From Burkholderia catarinensis (lineage in GTDB: Bacteria; Pseudomonadota; Gammaproteobacteria; Burkholderiales; Burkholderiaceae), in NCBI RefSeq assembly GCF_001883705.2, contig NZ_MDEQ02000030.1:1-64000 (forward strand): a stretch of DNA of 64,000 bases, in the 5' to 3' direction. Positions 59,927 through 64,000 of the stretch are shown here, piece by piece. A program made the translations under genes and the position numbers. The notes beneath the pieces are model-generated. The model did no database searches. It worked only from the letters and a program-made list of their open reading frames with translations, and was not told where the DNA came from. Position 1 is the stretch's first letter. Every line of letters starts with the position of its first letter.

Positions 59927-60522
59927 GCGGCGCGCGCGCCCGCGGTTTCCCGCAGCGCGACGTACTGCAGCAGCATGATCGTCTTCGCATCGACGATCTC
60001 GCCGCGCTCGACCGCATCCAGCGCCGCCTGCAGCGGCATCTCGACGACTTCGAGATCCTCGCCCTCTTGCGCGACGCCGCCGCCGTCGCCGGTGCGCAGC
60101 GACGCATCGTATTCGCCGACGAAGAAATGCAGCTTCTCCGTCACCGAGCCCGGGCTCATGAACGCCTCGAACACCTTGCGCACGCCACGCACGCGATAGC
60201 CGGTCTCCTCCTCGGCCTCCGCGCGGATGCGCGCTTCGGGCGTCGCGTCGTCGAGCAGGCCGGCGGCCGCCTCGAGCAGCATGCCGTCGTGCCCGCTGAC
60301 GAACGCCGGCATCCGGAACTGCCGCGTCAGCAGCACATCGCCCGTGCCGGCATGACGCAACAGGATCGTCGCGCCGTTGCCGCGATCGTAGGTCTCGCGG
60401 CTCAGGCGTTGCCACGTTCCGTCGCGGCGCAGGAAATCGAACGTCACCTTCTTCAGCACATACCAGTCATCGGACAGCACCGTCGTATCGACGATGCGGA
60501 CACGGTCCCGCGTTGCAGCCAT
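59923..60522 (-). CDS. Nudix hydrolase (NudK/ADP-ribose pyrophosphatase-like)
   Basis: A 199-residue Nudix enzyme. It has the NudK-type lead (VLSDDWYVLKKVTFDFLRRDGTWQRLSRETYDRGNGATILL) and the Nudix box GLLDDATPEARIRAEAEEETGY, with EAFMSPGSVTEKLHFFVGEY after it. Relatives split ADP-ribose, GDP-mannose or similar nucleotide sugars. It is the first gene of a pair with the DUF4406 gene and diverges from the DeoR regulator. Confidence 0.9.
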   Translation of the reverse strand: MAATRDRVRIVDTTVLSDDWYVLKKVTFDFLRRDGTWQRLSRETYDRGNGATILLRHAGTGDVLLTRQFRMPAFVSGHDGMLLEAAAGLLDDATPEARIRAEAEEETGYRVRGVRKVFEAFMSPGSVTEKLHFFVGEYDASLRTGDGGGVAQEGEDLEVVEMPLQAALDAVERGEIVDAKTIMLLQYVALRETAGARAA

Positions 60523-60561
60523 TGCAGCCTCCCGTTCGACAAAAGACGACGCCCATGGTAA

Positions 60562-60597
60562 CGTGCATATTCGTGCAATTTCAAGAATTTTCGTGCA
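60562..60597 (+). promoter_or_regulatory. Three CGTGCA boxes before the DeoR gene
   Basis: CGTGCA occurs at 60562-60567, 60572-60577 and 60592-60597, spaced by 10 and 20 bp, so on the same helix face. The latter two are longer (TTCGTGCAAT). They lie between the divergent Nudix and DeoR genes and could be operators of the regulator. Confidence 0.55.
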
Positions 60598-60603
60598 ATC
60601 ACG

Positions 60604-61359
60604 ATGCTGACGACACAACGCAAGAAAGCGATCCTCGACGCACTCGCGCGCGACGGCCAGGTGCTGGCCGTCGAGCTGAGCGCGCAATTCGGCGTATCCG
60701 AAGATACGGTGCGCCGCGACCTGCGCGAACTCGCGGCCGAAGGCCTGCTGCAGCGCGTGCATGGCGGCGCGCTGCCGGCATCGCCGGCCGTCGCGCCGTT
60801 CGCGCAGCGCGAAACCCTCGAAACCGCGGAAAAACGGCGCATCGCGCGGCGGGCCGCGCAGATGATCGCGCCCGGGCAAGTGGCGATCGTCGACGGCGGC
60901 ACAACGTCGGCGCTGCTCGTCAGCCAGTTGCCGGCCGACCTGCGCGCGACGATCGTCACGCACAGCCCGAGTGTCGCCGTCGCGCTGGCCGCGCATCCGT
61001 CGATCGACGTGATCCTGATCGGCGGGCGGCTCTACAAGCATTCGATCGTCGCGGTCGGCGCGGCGGCGATGGAAGGCATCGCGCGCATCCATGCGGACCT
61101 GTACTTCATGGGCGTCACGGGCGTCCATCCGGTCGCGGGGCTGAGCACCGGCGATTTCGAGGAAGCGGCGATCAAGCGCGCGCTGGCCGAACGCGCGGCC
61201 GAGACGGTCGTGCTCGCATCGCAGTCGAAGCTGCGCGCGGCATCGCAGTTCGTGATCGGCGACATCACGCTGGCGCATACGGTCGTCGTCGAGAAGGAAA
61301 CCGACGCCGCACTGACGAAGCCGATCGAGGCGGCGGGCGTGACGGTCGTGCGCGCGTAG
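60604..61359 (+). CDS. DeoR/GlpR family transcriptional regulator
   Basis: A 251-residue repressor. The N-terminal winged helix-turn-helix is RKKAILDALARDGQVLAVELSAQFGVSEDTVRRDLRELAAEGLLQRVHGGAL. The C-terminal DeoR sensor domain (IVDGGTTSALL, MGVTGVHPVAGLSTGDFEEAAIKRAL) binds a sugar phosphate or nucleoside derivative. No ribosome binding site is evident before the ATG. Likely targets are itself and the divergent Nudix pair. Confidence 0.92.
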   Translation: MLTTQRKKAILDALARDGQVLAVELSAQFGVSEDTVRRDLRELAAEGLLQRVHGGALPASPAVAPFAQRETLETAEKRRIARRAAQMIAPGQVAIVDGGTTSALLVSQLPADLRATIVTHSPSVAVALAAHPSIDVILIGGRLYKHSIVAVGAAAMEGIARIHADLYFMGVTGVHPVAGLSTGDFEEAAIKRALAERAAETVVLASQSKLRAASQFVIGDITLAHTVVVEKETDAALTKPIEAAGVTVVRA

Positions 61360-61489
61360 CCGCGCCGGTTCGTGCTCGTCGAATCGGTTGCAGGTTGTCA
61401 TCACGACGACGCTGCCCCGATGTCAGCGTGCTGACAGGTGCCGCTTGCTAACATGGGCAACCGCCCGATCGCTACGCGCCGCTCCCCCG

Positions 61490-62095
61490 ATGCCCCCGCC
61501 CTCCGCCACGACTCCACATGCACCGCCGGCAAGCGATGCGCCGCCGCCCGACATCCTCGCGCTCTTTGTCGCGTTCGCACAGATCGGCCTGACCAGCTTC
61601 GGCGGCGGGCTGAGCGGGCGGATGATGCGCGACTTCGTGCACGAGCGGCGCTGGCTCGACGAAGAGGCGTTCCTCAACGGTCTCGCGCTGTCGCAGGCGT
61701 TGCCGGGCGTCAACGTGAAGAACCTCGCGATCTGGATCGGCTACCGGCTTGCCGGATGGCGCGGCGCAGTGGCCGGCTTCACCGGCATCATCGCGCCGCC
61801 GGCCGTGCTGATCGTGCTGTTCGGCGTCGCGTTCTCGGCCCTCACGCGCTTTCCGCTCACGCATGTCGCGCTCGCCGGCGCGGCAGCCGCGGCGATCGGG
61901 TTGTCGATCTCGATGGCGATCACCGCCGTGCGCCGGCTGCCGCGCCGCGCGCTGCCGTTCGCGGTGATGACGCTCACCTTCGTGTCGGTTGCGGTGCTGC
62001 ACTGGCCGCTCGTGTGGACCGTGCTGATCGGCGGCGCGCTGAGCGTCGGGCTCGAATACCGCCGCGCGGCTGCGGCCGGGCGCGACGCACGATGA
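61490..62095 (+). CDS. Chromate transporter ChrA, N-terminal half protein
   Basis: A 201-residue inner-membrane protein corresponding to one CHR domain: DILALFVAFAQIGLTSFGGGLSGRMMRDFVHERRWLDEEAFLNGLALSQALPGVNVKNLAIWIGYRLAG. It overlaps the second CHR gene by 4 bp, so the two half-size proteins act as a pair (short-chain CHR type). The first 20 residues are Pro/Ala-rich. Chromate efflux is the family role; actual substrate unknown. Confidence 0.87.
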   Translation: MPPPSATTPHAPPASDAPPPDILALFVAFAQIGLTSFGGGLSGRMMRDFVHERRWLDEEAFLNGLALSQALPGVNVKNLAIWIGYRLAGWRGAVAGFTGIIAPPAVLIVLFGVAFSALTRFPLTHVALAGAAAAAIGLSISMAITAVRRLPRRALPFAVMTLTFVSVAVLHWPLVWTVLIGGALSVGLEYRRAAAAGRDAR

Positions 62096-62634
62096 CCGCG
62101 TCGTCGCGCTACGCCGCGCTGTTCGGCGTGTTCGCACCGCTGTCGATCGCGACGATCGGCGGCGGACAGGCGATCATCGCGGACATCCAGCGGCAGGTCG
62201 TCGACGTCCATCACTGGATGACCGCCACGCAATTCTTGAACGACTTCGCGATCGCGCGGATGGCGCCGGGCCCCGGCTCGCTGCTGGCGACGCTGATCGG
62301 CTGGCAGGTGGCCGGCTTCTGGGGCGCGGTGATCGCGACGCTCGCGCTGTTCGGCCCGACCGCGTTCCTGATCTATGGCGTCGCGCATCTGTGGCGGCGG
62401 CACCAGGGCGCGCGCTGGCAGATCGCGCTCGAAGCCGGCCTGCGCCCGGTCGCGGCCGGCATGATCCTCGCGTCGGTGTGGGTACTGCTGCAGGCGCTCG
62501 ACGGCGGCTGGGCCGCGCGCGCGACCGCGGTTGCGTCAACGCTGTGCGTGATCTACACGCGCGTTCATGCGTTGCTGTTGATCGCGATCGGCGCGCTGCT
62601 GCTCGTCGGCGTGCACGCGCTCGGCGGCGCGTAG
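62092..62634 (+). CDS. Chromate transporter ChrA, C-terminal half protein
   Basis: A 180-residue partner with the second CHR domain: LFGVFAPLSIATIGGGQAIIADIQRQVVDVHHWMTATQFLNDFAIARMAPGPGSLLATLIGWQVAGFWG. The ATG overlaps the stop of the first half by 4 bp (ATGA). Five or six hydrophobic helices are predicted. Together with the upstream gene it makes the equivalent of one long ChrA. Confidence 0.87.
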   Translation: MTASSRYAALFGVFAPLSIATIGGGQAIIADIQRQVVDVHHWMTATQFLNDFAIARMAPGPGSLLATLIGWQVAGFWGAVIATLALFGPTAFLIYGVAHLWRRHQGARWQIALEAGLRPVAAGMILASVWVLLQALDGGWAARATAVASTLCVIYTRVHALLLIAIGALLLVGVHALGGA

Positions 62635-62659
62635 CGACGTTGCCAATAAGTCCAAACGC

Positions 62660-63469
62660 CTAAACGCCGCGAAACACCGGCGCGCGCCGCTCCGCAAACG
62701 CATGCAGCCCTTCGTCGAAATCCGCGCCTTCGCACGCATGCCGGCGCAACTCGGCAATCCGTTCGAACGCGTCGGCCGGCAACGGCCGCGCGTCCTGCAG
62801 CACGCGCAACTGCTCCTTCACGGCGTGCACCGCGAGCGGTGCCTTCGCGGCAATCGTGCGCGCGACGTCGAGCGCCGCATCGTCGACACCGCCCGCTTCG
62901 GCCAGCCGGTTCACGAGCCCGTGATGCGCGGCGCGCTCCGCGTCGAGCGGCTGCGCGCAGAAGAACATCTCCTTCAGCACGTGGATCGGCAGGTTGTCGT
63001 AGAAGCGCAGCAGGCCGCTCGTCGAATACGGCAGGCCGATATTCGCCGGCGTCATCGCGAACCGCGCGTCGCGCGCCGCGACGACGAGGTCGCAGCTCAT
63101 CACGAGATCGACCGCCCCGCCCCACGCCGACCCGGCCACCGCCGCGATCACCGCGCCCGGATAGGTCCGCACGCGCCGCAGCGCCCGTTCGAGCGGCTTG
63201 CCGTATGCGAGCGGATCGCGATCGTCGGCCAGTTCGCGCAGGTCGTGCCCCGCGCTCCACACATCGCCGCTGCCGTCGTTCGACAGGATCACGACGGGCG
63301 GCGGACGGTGTTCGGCCAACGCATCGAGGCGCGCGACGAGTGCCTCGAGCAACGGCGCGTCGAGCGCATGCCGCCGCGCCGGATTCGCGAACCGCACGCG
63401 CGCGATCCGCTCGCCGATCATGTCGACCGTCACGTTCGACACACCTTCGGGTTTCGTCATGCCGGTCAT
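62660..63469 (-). CDS. Enoyl-CoA hydratase family protein, methylmalonyl-CoA decarboxylase-like
   Basis: A 269-residue crotonase-fold enzyme. WSAGHDLRELADDRDPLAYGKPLERALRRVRTYPGAVIAAVAGSAWGGAVDLVMSCDLVVAARDARFAMTPANIGLPYSTSG resembles E. coli ScpB (methylmalonyl-CoA decarboxylase) more than plain enoyl-CoA hydratases. Its start overlaps the end of a CoA-transferase gene by 4 bp, so both are coupled. The substrate assignment is by similarity and remains tentative. Confidence 0.83.
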   Translation of the reverse strand: MTGMTKPEGVSNVTVDMIGERIARVRFANPARRHALDAPLLEALVARLDALAEHRPPPVVILSNDGSGDVWSAGHDLRELADDRDPLAYGKPLERALRRVRTYPGAVIAAVAGSAWGGAVDLVMSCDLVVAARDARFAMTPANIGLPYSTSGLLRFYDNLPIHVLKEMFFCAQPLDAERAAHHGLVNRLAEAGGVDDAALDVARTIAAKAPLAVHAVKEQLRVLQDARPLPADAFERIAELRRHACEGADFDEGLHAFAERRAPVFRGV

Positions 63470-64000
63470 TGCACGGCCTCCGCCATCGCTTCCGCCTGGA
63501 AAATCGCACGCCCGGCCAGCAGCGCATCGATCGCGGCTTCGCCATAGCCCGCTTCGCGCAGCACGTCGACCGTATGTTCGCCGAGCAGCGGCGGCGCATG
63601 GCGCGTGCGCGGCGCCGGCACGTCGTCACCCATCCCGCCGAGCGGCGTGACGACCTGACGCAGCATGCCGAGCGTCGGATGCGCAACCGGTTCGACCAGC
63701 CCGCAGTGTGCGAGCTGCGGATCGTCGAATACTTCGTCGAGCGTATTGATCGGCCCGGCCGGCAGCCCGGCCTCGACGAACCGCTGCGTCCATTCGCGCT
63801 TGCCGCGCGTGCGCAGCCGGCTTTCGAGCAGCGCCTTCAGCGCGTCGCGGTGCTCGACGCGCGCATCGTTGGTCGCGAAGCGCGGATCGTTCGGCAGCTC
63901 GGGCAGGTCCAGCAACCGGCACAGCCGCAGCCACATGTCGGTCGTGATCGGCGCGAGGTTGAGCGGCCCGTCGGCCGTCTCGAACACGCCGTACGGCGCG
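63466..64000 (-). CDS. CaiB/BaiF family CoA-transferase (C-terminal part; gene runs past the window)
   Basis: Type III CoA-transferase. The 178 visible residues begin inside the domain with the characteristic APYGVFETADGPLNLAPITTDMWLRLCRLL. RGKREWTQRFVEAGLPAGPINTLDEVFDDPQ follows, then the C-terminal PAPRTRHAPPLLGEHTVDVLREAGYGEAAIDALL. The catalytic aspartate region and the start lie beyond base 64000. It is upstream of, and translationally coupled to, the methylmalonyl-CoA decarboxylase-like gene. Confidence 0.92.
   Translation of the reverse strand, partial: APYGVFETADGPLNLAPITTDMWLRLCRLLDLPELPNDPRFATNDARVEHRDALKALLESRLRTRGKREWTQRFVEAGLPAGPINTLDEVFDDPQLAHCGLVEPVAHPTLGMLRQVVTPLGGMGDDVPAPRTRHAPPLLGEHTVDVLREAGYGEAAIDALLAGRAIFQAEAMAEAVQ

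Overview
The window is very GC-rich chromosomal DNA whose gene order and protein sequences point to a Burkholderia species, most likely of the B. cepacia complex. This is inferred from the content: the gmk-rpoZ-spoT block, the ftsK-lolA-rarA-serS block, minCDE, a glucokinase/RpiR fusion in a zwf-pgl operon, and ribD-ribE-ribB-ribH-nusB. I see no phage, plasmid or CRISPR module. Almost everything is core housekeeping DNA. The exceptions are the end of an IS3-family element at the left edge and a small lower-GC insert carrying a toxin-antitoxin pair near 45-46.5 kb.

Layout. 1-249: right end of an IS3-family element. 400-7570: stringent response and nucleotide/RNA metabolism (spoT, rpoZ, gmk, yicC leftward; rph, rdgB, hemW rightward), then tRNA-Ser(UGA). 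7.8-14.6 kb: small secreted proteins, a TonB-domain lipoprotein, an MFS symporter, waaC, a ClC channel and two small envelope proteins. 14.7-16.7 kb: minCDE. 16.8-20.8 kb: GNAT acetyltransferase, AlkB-type hydroxylase, chemoreceptor. 21.2-27.8 kb: tRNA-Ser(CGA), serS, a DUF2164 gene, rarA, lolA, ftsK. 28.2-30.7 kb: trxB, a Smr-domain gene, a TRIC-like channel.

30.8-39.8 kb is a glucose uptake and catabolism locus. A leftward ABC transporter (binding protein, two permeases, ATPase) diverges from a rightward zwf-pgl-glk/hexR operon. The last gene encodes glucokinase fused to a HexR-type repressor. A perfect 19-bp palindrome over the predicted zwf promoter is its likely operator. 39.9-41.8 kb: Bcr/CflA exporter and an EVE-like protein. 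42-49.7 kb: hemL and the riboflavin cluster ending in nusB, interrupted between ribE and ribB by a DUF6933-like gene, a HigBA-type toxin-antitoxin pair and a DUF1993 gene.

49.7-55.0 kb: aminotransferase, lytic transglycosylase, ubiD, LysE-type exporter. The 596-bp gap between the transglycosylase and ubiD holds what looks like an unannotated structured RNA: a promoter, a possible kissing-loop fold and an intrinsic terminator, antisense to ubiD and upstream of the transglycosylase. 55.1-64 kb: Tyr/Pro-rich secreted protein, DUF2520, YggT, DUF190 plus CrcB, Sir2, a DUF4406-Nudix pair, a DeoR regulator with repeated CGTGCA boxes, a two-gene ChrA transporter, and a methylmalonyl-CoA decarboxylase-like gene coupled to a CaiB-type CoA-transferase that runs off the right edge.
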